NCBI GenBank assembly: GCA_030267965.1
Contig: BRYA01000301.1
Coordinates: 1-36,973 of the forward strand
DNA length: 36,973 bases
From: Triparma columacea
Lineage: Eukaryota; Sar; Bolidophyceae; Parmales; Triparmaceae
Direction of reading: 5' to 3'
Under the pieces are notes generated by a model. That model searched no databases. It saw nothing but the letters and a program-made list of their open reading frames with translations, and was not told the origin of the DNA. Each line of letters starts with the position of its first letter. Position 1 is the first letter of the stretch. Positions 9,159 through 18,322 of the stretch are shown one piece after another. A program made the position numbers and the translations under genes.

Positions 9159-11005
9159 TCATTCAACTTCTGTTTCGTCCCCTTGCACCTCTTCCTGCTC
9201 CTTTGCTCTTCTATTAACAAGGTCGGAGAGGCCTCGCCAGCAGATAGTGAAGACCACGGACTGGAAGCCGTTGGCGATGATCCTGGAAGCGTGTAAGCGT
9301 GGATGTGGGCGTGAGAGAGAGCGTTGGTTTATAGGGTTTGTTGAGAAGAAATATTTAAGTTGGCAGCCGCTTGACATTGCTTGCTCTCGCTGTCACTTCT
9401 CCTCTCTTCCGCAAATAAATCTCACCTTGTTCTGAGTCCTCTCCCGAAGAGTCCCCCCCATCCGTCTGCTGCGAGGATCATTCCGATGGCCTCTGAGTAA
9501 GATACAGAGTGTTTCGTTGCCATGCTCTGCTTGGTGGTCTTGATGACTCTCATGAAGTTTGCCACGCAGTCGGAGACGAGGGAAGCCGTGAACCCGATGA
9601 AGGCGTTGCGGAGGAGGCTGTTCCCGATGCTCTTGATGACCCAGGGTGCCTGGGAAAGGAAGTTGTAGGTGTAGAACCACGGGTAGTGTCCAACGATTGC
9701 AGAGAAGTAGTTCGCAATGGCCCCCTGGTAGAGAACCCCGACGTTTCCCGCCTTGACCTTCCTGACGAGGGACCTGAACCCTGCTGTGTTGTCAACCTGA
9801 AGGACCGTTTTGCAAGTGTCGATGGGCATGAGAAAAATCCTCCAGACTCCGACGAGAATGCTGGCGATAAATGTGCCCCTGGCAGCTCCCCAATTCGCGG
9901 TGAATGGGAGGTTCGCAAGCTGAGTTTGGGGGTGGGGGTTAGGGAGTGGGTAAAGTTGGGTGACTCAAGGGTGAATTTTGTCGGGAGGATTTGTTTCGCC
10001 GCTCGTCGCTCGTAGCTTCGTTCCCCCCCTGACAGGGAATCTTAAAATTATATCGCCCTCCTTTCACTAATCCCCATCTCTTCCCCCTCCGCCCCCCCGT
10101 CACTCCCCCCTCAAAACTCCTCAAACTCACCAGGGCATTGATGCCATCGTTGGCCGCTGTGGATCCAAATCTTGACAGGGGTCCTTGTATCACTGCGAAC
10201 TGGACCCCCTTGTAGAAGCGCTTGATTCCGCCTTGGGCGTAGAGCGTTCTAATGGCTGAAATGGTCCCGGTTCCGTACCTATATTGATAGTTCATGATGG
10301 TTCGCAGCCACATCAAGGTTAAAACCTTGTGGGGAGGGAGGGCGCGCGAGGGGGGGGGGGGCAGGATGGTTAGCTTGGACTCGCATAGGATTGGATTGAT
10401 GTGGCATCTGCGCTTCACAAGCAGCAGTTCCCCCTTTGTGATCCTAGGAGTCATATCCCTCCCAAGTCAAATCCTCACCTGAATGAGCCCGGCGGCCGCA
10501 CCCGGAATTCCTCCTCCAAGAGCCCTCTTTCCCGCCTTCTTGAATATTGCCAAAGCATTGTCGGACGAGGGTTTGACCAGAGGCTCCCCTGCAGTGGAAA
10601 TAGGCGCCTGCTTCATGTAAGTTTTCTTCTTATTGGCCGCTGACGTGGGCGGCGGCGTAACCTTCGTTGAAGTGCCTGGATACACTGTGTCGTCCCCCTT
10701 CTCCTCCTTCTCCGATTGAATTTCCTTCGCCTCCACAGCCTGGGCCTGGGTTGATTGAGAGTGGGGGTGAGTGGCGTAGATTTAGGGTGAGTGCTTTGAG
10801 TAGTTTGTATTATACCATCCATGAGCTAGCCGCACTTCCGTCAACATTCAAATTCTACACCCAAATCAAACCTCTCCCTTTCCCCCCTCGTTCGCACCTT
10901 TGCCACAATTGAGCACTCCTGGGTCCATGACGTCAGGAAGAGGAGGCAAACAAGAACAATGGTGCTCCACGGGCGCCTGATATGCCCTAAACGTCGCGAA
11001 ATCAT
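9159..11005 (-). CDS. Mitochondrial-carrier-fold (SLC25-like) protein with N-terminal signal-peptide-like leader
   Basis: Five exons are supported: 11005-10898, 10745-10479, 10325-10131, 9919-9426 and 9282-9159, giving 395 residues. All four introns are GT-AG (152, 153, 211 and 143 bases) and phases agree. The core shows the SLC25 signature once in good form (PIDTCK, start of the second repeat). It also has [31 protein letters not shown] and NWGAARGTF, which resemble an algal/plant carrier subgroup. The third-repeat signature is degenerate ([10 protein letters not shown]). Exon 1 encodes an Arg-rich start and a strongly hydrophobic segment ([13 protein letters not shown]), like an ER signal peptide or the first part of a plastid-targeting leader. 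I chose the ATG at 11005; an in-frame ATG at 11041 would add 12 residues. A lysine-rich linker follows the leader. The substrate cannot be told. It is probably membrane-embedded in an organelle envelope. Confidence 0.82.
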
Positions 11006-11304
11006 TTCGCAAATAAATATATATTTTTGAGAGACAAACAATTCTGCCGTCTTTCCGGATTCCGGATCCTCCTCGAAAACTCTTGCCTTCGCCCCAGCAA
11101 AATCGTTTAGGAACGTTCGACCTGCCCATTGACGTATTCAGCTCTTCAGGGTGGTATAGATATATCCAGAGGACTACTCACGAACCCAATTACAACCCCT
11201 AAGCCCTACAAAATACTTCACTTCTCCAAATCTCTCCCACCGACCGAGACTTCCTTCTTGCTGCTCAAATTCCTCCCCAACAACTTCCCTGCTGTCCTTC
11301 AAAC
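11006..11304. promoter_or_regulatory. Shared divergent promoter region
   Basis: This 299-base gap separates the minus-strand carrier from the plus-strand coiled-coil gene and must contain both start regions. An AT-rich TATATATTT stretch lies about 15 bases upstream of the carrier ATG. No other motif can be assigned. Confidence 0.45.
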
Positions 11305-12171
11305 ATGACGACGCCTATTGCTGATATCTCAAAGCAGATCCTTGCCATGCAGGACGATCTCGCGTCGGCCTTGGAGGCTGAGAGGGTTGCCAAGGCCGAC
11401 CTTGACGAGGCGTCGCACAATTTTGCAACTCAGAAGAAGGACGTGTGGGAAGCGACCGGACATTACATTCGGGCCCAGAAGAGGAAGCTGGCGCTGTCTG
11501 TCACACTGCGGGAGAGGCAGGTTGAAACGACAAGGGTGGCAGAAAGGACAGAAGAGGTCTTGAGGGAGAATGGTGATTTGCAGAGGAAGTTGGAAGGCCT
11601 CGGTGGTGAGGAGGAGGTCGACGCTTCTCTTTTTGTTCGCCATCTGTTGGGTCTTCGTCGTGTTTTGAAGGTGAGGGTGATTTTGCTATGGGACAAACCA
11701 TGAGGGGAAGTCACCTCCTCTTCAGGGTCGGTCATTGCATAGACTGTGACACGGACATTAGAACCTCTCACCCCATTTCTCCCCCCCTCTCCTCTACAAT
11801 CTTTCCCCCATTGTTCCCCCCTCCCCCCCCCCCCAACTTCTTAGAGCTACCAGAAGGAGTACGACGTCGTGCTAGCAAGGTCCTCTCTCGCGAAGTCGGA
11901 GGCCGCTGTGTCAGAGGAGGCACTCGGACGTGCTTCTTCTAAGCTGGATGCGGCCTTGTCGGAGTCGTCCAGGATCCTTGGTTTTATCACGAGGGAGAAA
12001 GTGAAGACGGACAGACTCGAAGTACAGGCGGAGGCCTTGGGCAAAGGCATTGCCGCTGCAACCACCCGCAGGAAGGCCGCCCATGAAAGGGTTCAAGATG
12101 CTGAGACGAGACTTTCAGAGCTAGAGCATCAGCTCGAGTGGGGCGTTGAGGGGTGGAGTGATAGGCTATAG
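11305..12171 (+). CDS. Small coiled-coil protein, function unknown
   Basis: Two exons, 11305-11670 and 11845-12171, are joined across a 174-base GT-AG intron (GTGAGG...TTCTTAG) in phase 0, giving 230 residues. The predicted protein is almost all charged helix. Residues 1-125 have heptad-like spacing of Leu, Ile and Val among Glu, Lys and Arg (AERVAKADLDEA, RKLEGLGGEEEV). The second exon continues the same character (KVKTDRLEVQAEALGKGI, ERVQDAETRLSELEHQLEW). There is no signal peptide, membrane segment or catalytic motif. I do not recognise a family. A structural or scaffolding role is only a guess. It shares its promoter with the carrier gene and lies head-to-tail with the RETSAT-like gene. 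Confidence 0.75.
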
Positions 12172-12384
12172 GTCGGTTGGTGAGTAGAGGCTGCGTGTGT
12201 TACGCGGGGTATAGATAGATTCTTCTCGTTGTTTGAAATAATCCTTGGCTGTTTTCGCCTTGTTCTCAGATTCCCTTCCTTGCTCGGGATTTTGTCATTA
12301 GTTGAACTTGTTTGACATCCCTTGTTGAAGCCCTTTCAAAAATCCCTCATCCTTCTCTGGGATCGAAAAAAGTCACTGCAAATA

Positions 12385-14911
12385 ATGGATTCTGAACAAC
12401 TCAAGGCTGCTACGGCTCTCGTCGGAGCAACTGCCATCGCGGTGTTTCTCAGTCGACCCAAGAAAGCCAAGAATCCTTTCATCCGTGACGTAAGTGCCGT
12501 TTTCAGTCCAGTTGCAGTTAGTGATCCCTTGACGACATCCTTGTTGGGGTCATGACCCATGGTTTCATTTTATGGTAATTTTCGTCGAGATTCTTGGTCG
12601 ATTTAGGGTCTCTTGAGTAAGATGTTTTCTTCCTGTTGATTTCTTTTTCTCGTCTGTGGCCGCAGCCCCCCAAGTCCTGACCCCTCATCTCGGCATCACC
12701 TTGCCATCAACCCCTCCCTCCTTTCAGGTCCGCTCTGATCCAAAGCCCTTCGAGTACTCGAAAGAGATTCGAAATGCTACTATCAAGGGGACATCCGGTG
12801 GTTACCTCAAGCGAAAGGTGGACAAGCACACTGGTGCCAATGGAGGTGAGAGGAAAATTAATTGAGGAAAAGGTTAAAGGTCTGCCGCCTCCGTTGCCGC
12901 CGCCTAGCCATGTTTACAATTACCTCCTCCCCCCACCACTTCCCCCCCGCCCTCCCTCCCCCTTATCCACACAGATTTTGACGCCATCATGATCGGCTCT
13001 GGCATGGGAGCACTTTCTTGCGCTGTGATTATGGCAAAGGCGGGGAAGAAGGTGCTCGTGCTCGAGCAGCACGACCAGATTGGGGGTTCTCTCCACTCCT
13101 TCCACGAGAAGAACTTTGAGTTTGACACTGGAGTTCACTACATTGGCGAGATGAAGGTGAGGGACGCTCTTTCCCTCGGCTTGGCGCACTTTCAACCATT
13201 CCTTTGGCTCAAACCTAATTGCTTGCAACTCGCTTCGCTTGTCGTGCGCTACAGAACAATACGGCGGTCCGTTTCTTGTTCGACCAGATAACGGAGGGCC
13301 AGCTTCAGTGGAAGGACGTCGCTGACGACTACGACACCGTTGTTTTGGTTGACGACAAGAAGCAGGACAAGGACAGCCTGAATGTCGTCAACGAGCACTT
13401 CAAGAATGGGACCACACTCCCTAGCGTCCAGGTTTCCATGCGGAGCGGGAAGGAACCGACGATCCAGTCTCTTCTCAGAGCCTTCCCTGAGGAAGAGGCT
13501 GCCATCAGGAAGTACTACAAGCTCCTGGCTGACGTTCGCAAGGCCACAGTAGGCTTCGTGGGCATCAAGTTCATGCCCAAGTGGCTTGCGTCCCTCATGA
13601 TCAAGACTGGTGTGGTCAATAGCTATACCAACTACTTCAAACTTGCTGAGAAGTCCGTCACTGAGGTTCTCGATGAGCTGACAGACAACAGCGCCCTCAA
13701 GGCTGTCCTTGGGTACAACTTTGGCGATTATGGGACCATGCTCAAGGACGCTCCCTTTGTCATGCACGCGGTCCTCGTCAACCACTTCTTGAACGGTGTG
13801 AGCTACCCCGTCGGTGGAAGCAGCGAGTTCGCCTTCCACATGGTTCCTGTCATTGAGAGGGTTGGGGGCAAGTGCTTCGTCAACGCTGAGGTCGAGGAGG
13901 TGAGAAGGGGTGCCGCTGAAAGAGAACGTATCGGGGGACAAGGTAAGGTGAGGGGTGTCCAGAATAATTCTCACCCTCGTCACCCAATGCGCTCGTCGCA
14001 GATTGTCTGCAACTCCTCAGGGGCTGCAATTGGCGTGAGGATGAAGAAGGACGGGGAGGTGCTCAAGGCCCCCATGATCATTTCTAATGCTGGGTGAGCG
14101 AATGAGGTAAAATTAGCATCAACAGGGCACAGCAGCTCACACCCCCACCCCACCTCCCCCCCCATTGCAGCCTCTACAATACAGCGGCCCTGCTCCCCCC
14201 TAAAGTGTCGCCCAAGTTCGATTCCATGCTCACCTCCGGCGTCCAGAACGGAGTCGGAGGGATGAGCGTCTACGTCGGTCTTAACAAGAGCAACGCCGAG
14301 CTCGACCTCAAGGGAAAACATTTCTGGGCCTTCTGGACCGAAAAGGGGAAGGAAGACTTGGACAAAGTTACTCAAGACTACTGCGACAGGAGCGCTGAGA
14401 CTTGCGCCGATGGTCCCATCCCCCTCCTCTTCATTTCCTTTCCCTCCGCCAAGGACCCGCTGTGGGACAAGAAGCATCCTGGCAAAAGCTCGGCCACCAT
14501 CGTTACGTTTGCCAACTACGACTGGTTCTCCAAGTGGGAGAAGGGTAGGGTTGGAAAGAGGGGCGCTGATTACCAGGAGCTCAAGGACAAGTTTAAGGAC
14601 TTGGTCTGGAAGCAGACCGTCGCTCTCTTCCCGCAGATCAAGGATTGCGTGGAGTATATCGAGGTGGGAACGCCCATCACCAACAAGTATTACCTGAGGG
14701 CCAACAAGGGGGAAATGTACGGTCTTGACCACAACAAAGAGAGGTGAGTGTGGGGGAGCGCGGGGAGGGGGGGGGAGGGGGGGGGTGGGGCGAGACTGCG
14801 GTAAAAATTTAATATATAATATTATATTTTCTAACAATATTCGACATCTTCTCAGGTTCAGCGCTGAAGCCACTAACGAGCTCCGCCCCAAGACTGACGT
14901 GAAAAACCTCT
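12385..14911 (+). CDS. RETSAT: RETSAT / carotenoid-isomerase-like FAD oxidoreductase (3' end lost in gap)
   Basis: Seven exons are supported: 12385-12489, 12728-12845, 12975-13156, 13255-13899, 14002-14093, 14171-14743 and 14856-14911. The gene order of motifs matches all-trans-retinol 13,14-reductase: an FAD-binding [19 protein letters not shown] followed by [10 protein letters not shown], then [32 protein letters not shown] with [30 protein letters not shown] and [13 protein letters not shown]. Residues 1-35 hold a hydrophobic N-terminal segment ([13 protein letters not shown]), suggesting ER or plastid membrane attachment. The family reduces or isomerises polyene chains of retinoids or carotenoids. 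The frame stops at KNL just before two N bases. The expected final Tyr-Leu-Thr-Gly-Gln FAD-contact block and C-terminus are missing. The intron at 13900-14001 is 102 bases, in frame and stop-free. The exon-2 acceptor at 12727 is the least certain junction. Confidence 0.9.
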
Positions 14912-14913
14912 NN
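14912..14913. other. Two-base N gap interrupting the RETSAT-like gene
   Basis: The sequence reads CTCTNNGGAGTG. Upstream is a coding exon ending at the KNL of a conserved motif. Downstream is a G homopolymer that does not continue the family. The gap therefore probably hides more than two bases or marks a wrong join. Confidence 0.85.
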
Positions 14914-14995
14914 GGAGTGAAGGGAAGGGGGGGGGGGGGGAAGTTGAGTTGAGGTACTTCAGATAAACGGCAAGAATAAGAAAACTGGATTGAAA

Positions 14996-15958
14996 TCAAA
15001 ACCGGAAAATCATTATGCCGCCGTCGTTGAGTCTTCTTTGTTCTTCGATCCTTATTAAGCTCTGGTTCGACTGCTCGTTCTGTTCAATCTCCTCCGATGA
15101 CCTCAAATCCTCGTTACAAAGGGGGCAACGACTGTGATTCTGCACCCACTGATCAAGACATCCGTCGTGGAAGAGATGGCCGCAGGGCAACTTGACGACA
15201 TTGTCGCAGTTCTCATACTCACACAAGCATATCGAACATTGTTCCGCCTCTTGGCCCGTCTGGTGGTCCTCTTCAACAGGAGGCGTTGACATGTGCAGCT
15301 GCTGGTGGGGTTTGTTGTCGTCACGGGGTTTATTGTTGTCTATAACGCCCTCTGTAATGCCCTCTGTAATGCCCTCAGACGGCCCTTTGCTCCAAAGAAA
15401 TCGCTGCCACCGTGATTTCGACTGACTTCCAACACCACTGAATGATGAACCTGGATCTCGGCTGCCCCCTCTTCCACCCTCTAAGTCCATAGCGGCGACG
15501 AGTTCCCTCAATGTTGTTGCGATTTGAAGATCGTGAGAAATATTCTCCCTGGTGCCCCTTCTCCACATGTGCAGAGTGGCCAAGGTGCACAAACTGCAAA
15601 AGATCATAAGAGACAAGTCTGTGCGTGTGGAGGGGTAAGAGGGGACGTAGATTAGGTGCAAAACACATCTAACATCCTCACCTCTTTCATAAATTGCCAG
15701 CACCCACAGTCTAAGAACTATGAAAAAGAGGAAGCAGAGGAGTGCGATCAGCTTGTGGCGCCTCGTTGCCCTCATCTGTCCTACTTCGTCCCTGTGGATT
15801 TGCGACAATTGTTGAAGGTAGGTCTCTATATCCTGTTCGAGAGTGTCGTATTGTTGATGATGAAGTGCAGGATTGGCAGGAGCCGGAGGATTGGCAGGAG
15901 CCGGAGGATTGGTCCCCGTCGCGTCGGCTTGGCCTCCAGGCAGTGTTACGGCGACCAT
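14996..15958 (-). CDS. Membrane RING-H2 finger protein, probable E3 ubiquitin ligase
   Basis: The first exon is 15958-15682 and the second is 15618-14996, giving 299 residues. The 63-base GT-AG intron is in frame and open, so unspliced RNA would insert 21 residues. The RING-H2 domain near the C-terminus has C-x2-C-x14-C-x-H-x2-H-x2-C-x10-C-x2-C spacing (CSIC, PCGHLFHDGC, RCPLC), which fits two zinc ions and E2 binding. Two hydrophobic segments (LIALLCFLFFIVLRLWVLAIY and LSLMIFCSLCTLATL) place it in a membrane with the RING outside the bilayer. The N-terminus has a Pro-Ala repeat and the middle has an EGIT repeat, both from short DNA duplications. I chose the ATG at 15958 because upstream codons lack ATG. 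It converges on the RETSAT-like gene and diverges from the FKBP gene. The substrate is unknown. Confidence 0.85.
   Translation of the reverse strand: MVAVTLPGGQADATGTNPPAPANPPAPANPALHHQQYDTLEQDIETYLQQLSQIHRDEVGQMRATRRHKLIALLCFLFFIVLRLWVLAIYERGEDVRCVLHLIYVPSYPSTRTDLSLMIFCSLCTLATLHMWRRGTRENISHDLQIATTLRELVAAMDLEGGRGGSRDPGSSFSGVGSQSKSRWQRFLWSKGPSEGITEGITEGVIDNNKPRDDNKPHQQLHMSTPPVEEDHQTGQEAEQCSICLCEYENCDNVVKLPCGHLFHDGCLDQWVQNHSRCPLCNEDLRSSEEIEQNEQSNQSLIRIEEQRRLNDGGIMIFRF
15870..15913 (-). repeat. Tandem 18-base repeat coding for Pro-Ala-Asn
   Basis: The unit GGCAGGAGCCGGAGGATT occurs twice on the + strand in tandem, with a partial third copy. It encodes PPAPAN repeats near the N-terminus of the RING-H2 protein. 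Confidence 0.75.
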
Positions 15959-16353
15959 AGCTACCAATGATATGGGGTAGAATATGAAGGGGACCTTTTC
16001 TGACAGTTCTTGAAAGTTGTTGTAAGGTGGAGGAGGGGTTTGCGGAGTTGGGAGGCGAGAGACGGGGAGAGGGGGGGGGGATCACAGGGGGGTCACAAGG
16101 GGGGTTTGTACGTTTCAATCAAGAAGAAATACTCTGTATACTTTTTCACGAAAACGCCTCTTGTTGTTCTGTGTTCTGCTGTGTTCAGAACGAGTTCCAA
16201 ATCAGGCAGAGAGACTTCTTCTCATTGTAGCTGCCGTATCCTAGATTTTCAATAATTGGGAGAACAATCTGATATCATCGTCGTAAAGTGGATTTCGGAG
16301 AAGTTTTGGGGCACTGCCTTTAACCAAGGACAAGAAGAGGGCCCCCAAGGAGC
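15959..16353. promoter_or_regulatory. Divergent promoter region between RING-H2 and FKBP genes
   Basis: This 395-base gap holds no supported gene. It contains a G-rich tract near 16060-16105 in which TCACA followed by GGGGGG is repeated (GATCACAGGGGGGTCACAAG). The right part is mixed in composition. It must contain both start regions. Which strand the G tract serves is unknown. Confidence 0.45.
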
Positions 16354-17109
16354 ATGGGTTATGTTAGGTTGTTCGCTTTAATTATGGGGCTGTTGGGGAC
16401 AGCGGAGGGTCTTGGGACCCCGATAACGAAAGATGGTAGGTTGGTGTCGGCCTGTGAGGGAGTAAACCTTCCGAGCGACGCTAGCCTTGGAAATTTAATT
16501 TTGGACGGAGAGGTCCAGTGCAGGGAGGATATGAAGATCACGGTGGGGGACCATGTGGAAGTTGAGTTCAGGGCTTATAGGTACGATACCTGTGAGGCTT
16601 TCGATCTGACCGCCAAGGACGAGACGTTTACTTTTCAATTGGGGAAACAAGAGGTTGTGAGGGGCTGGGAAGTTGGCCTTCTAGGGGCTTGCAAGGGGCA
16701 GAAGAGAAAGCTCACGGTGGCCAGCGACATGGGCTTCGGAGACGATGCAATTTCATTTGATGGGGGGAGGACCGAAATTGCGGGGGGGACAACGTTGGTC
16801 TATGAGATCAACATTGTTGATGTTGAGAAGGGGGAGCTCCCTTCGGCCCACATCGAGGTCGACCCGGAGGTCGAGGAAGCATTGAGGAGGGAGAAAAAGG
16901 AGAAAAGGCCCTGGAAGTTCAACAGTCCCAGGACCCACAAGGATAGGATGAAGAACCTCAAGATGAGCAACCATGTTGAGGCAAGGAGGGGCCTTCAGAT
17001 GGAGAGGAGGAGGGTAGAGGAGATCGACCGTAGGAGGAGGCTGCTGAAGGTGGAGAAGGAGGGGGCGGGGGGAGGGAGGATGGGGGGAGAGGCGGGGAGG
17101 GGTCTGTAG
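16354..17109 (+). CDS. Secreted/ER FKBP-type peptidyl-prolyl isomerase
   Basis: This is a single exon of 251 residues. The ATG at 16354 opens a signal peptide (LFALIMGLLGTAEG). The FKBP domain spans about residues 60-160. It has GDHVEVEFRAY, the FQLGK segment, the VVRGWEVGL strand-helix containing the conserved active-site Trp, CKGQKRKLTV, and a closing TTLVYEINIVDV. The usual F-D-S loop after the first strand is replaced by a Cys-containing one. The family catalyses cis-trans isomerisation of X-Pro bonds during folding in the ER. The last 90 residues are a highly basic, Arg-rich tail ending in Gly-rich sequence, with no KDEL-like retrieval signal. It diverges from the RING-H2 gene and converges on the small NCH-motif gene. 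Confidence 0.88.
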   Translation: MGYVRLFALIMGLLGTAEGLGTPITKDGRLVSACEGVNLPSDASLGNLILDGEVQCREDMKITVGDHVEVEFRAYRYDTCEAFDLTAKDETFTFQLGKQEVVRGWEVGLLGACKGQKRKLTVASDMGFGDDAISFDGGRTEIAGGTTLVYEINIVDVEKGELPSAHIEVDPEVEEALRREKKEKRPWKFNSPRTHKDRMKNLKMSNHVEARRGLQMERRRVEEIDRRRRLLKVEKEGAGGGRMGGEAGRGL

Positions 17110-17215
17110 TGTGTGGGGGCTTGGTTAGGGGGTGAGGGGTCCGGGATGATTTGAGAGGCGAAGAAAAGGAAGGTGATTTATCATTTAGTATCAAATCAAA
17201 TGGGGGCCTACTACT

Positions 17216-17725
17216 TTATCTTTCGGAGCTTTCTTTGTTCTTCTCTCTCTTCTCTGCGGACAGGAATCTAATAAGGTTGAATGTAAAGGAGTGACAATTG
17301 TTCGAGAGAAGGTGAAGATTTTGTCGCGAGGACCTCCATTCTTGAACGAATTTAGTCACATCTGAGAGCTCAAGCCGAGGGTTGAGAGGAACGTCTACAG
17401 CCAGTCCCCTCCCACTTTTTGAATAGGCGCCACGGACCTCCCTCAATCGGACCTCTCCAGGAACCGACTGAAAGGAAAGAAGTGCTTTCAATGTTGTGAG
17501 GGAATTGGGGTGTTGCGGGATGTAGTCGATGAGGTAGATCGTGTCGTTAGAATCGACCACAAATGTACGCGAATGGAAGGGGAGGAAGGAAGGCCCGCCC
17601 TCAAGTGGGGCAAGAGCAACCTTCGCAGATATTATGAAGCAGGAAGAAGGGAGCGGGGAGAGGAAAATGGAGGCGATCAGGAAAAGTGATAATATGGGAA
17701 TCGAGGTTCGGAAGGTTTTGCGCAT
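17216..17725 (-). CDS. Small secreted or membrane-anchored protein with NCHSF motif
   Basis: The product is 169 residues from the ATG at 17725. The longer frame upstream lacks another ATG. Residues 1-35 are a signal peptide or anchor (PILSLFLIASIFLSPLPSS). The remainder has TIYLIDYIPQHP, a KALLSFQSVPGEVRLRE block and SNNCHSFTFNLIRFL near the C-terminus. The Asn-Cys-His-Ser-Phe motif resembles the catalytic-type Cys-His segment of LRAT/PPPDE and DUF778 (TMEM222/RTE1-like) proteins. The middle resembles an uncharacterised plant group with VPG and a C-terminal Cys-x-His. I cannot assign a reaction. It converges on FKBP and shares an AT-rich upstream region with makorin. Confidence 0.65.
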   Translation of the reverse strand: MRKTFRTSIPILSLFLIASIFLSPLPSSCFIISAKVALAPLEGGPSFLPFHSRTFVVDSNDTIYLIDYIPQHPNSLTTLKALLSFQSVPGEVRLREVRGAYSKSGRGLAVDVPLNPRLELSDVTKFVQEWRSSRQNLHLLSNNCHSFTFNLIRFLSAEKREKNKESSER

Positions 17726-18322
17726 GAACTTCAAGCGCAGCAGGGAAGTTGCAGTGATGGTTTTCAATTTGTGCACTTTGATTAATAAAAAATTATCGTA
17801 CAAGATTTTATTTTATAATATGAATCACAAATGTAAGTAAATTCCGAAGCATATGCAATTAAATTGATTTTTTGAAAAATGAGAAATTAAATTTAAAGAA
17901 AAATTTTAATTGCGATCAAAAATAAGTTGTACTTTTGAAAATTATAATATTTTCTTATGAATTGATATTGAATGATGTAAATTAAAAATGAAATTTACTT
18001 AAATTACAAAAAATCTTCAATAAGTTTCCAAGCACTATAATCAATTTTTTCGAGTATTGAATCATATTATATAATTTCGTTGGCTAATTAATTTCCTAAA
18101 GCTCAAAATAGTCTGGAAAAAAAAATTGAAGAAAAGAAAATAGAAAATTCTGTCAATTTATCTGGTTTGTGTACACTATTGCTGCGAGTTAGGGCACCCT
18201 ATTACGAGGCTCATTAGGTTAGATCAAGAGATTGCTATATCAAGCAATCAATCTTACACGGGGCTTCACATTTCCACCCCAAACATCACGAGCCGTCTCT
18301 TTGGAGGTCCTATATCCACTTC
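17726..18322. other. AT-rich intergenic island between divergent genes
   Basis: No gene is seen here. By my count 17821-18180 is about 21% G+C (76 of 360), far below the flanking exons. The strands carry A/T runs and no clear tandem repeat. It includes both promoters of the NCH-motif and makorin genes. Base composition returns to normal after about 18185. Confidence 0.7.

Noticed and set aside
16050..16110. G-rich tract as a CRISPR or tandem array
   Set aside because: Only two loose repeats of TCACA plus a G run are present, with no spacers.
17541..17840. Plus-strand frame overlapping the small NCH-motif gene
   Set aside because: The minus-strand frame has a clear signal peptide and a conserved-looking motif; this frame is its shadow and runs into the AT-rich island.
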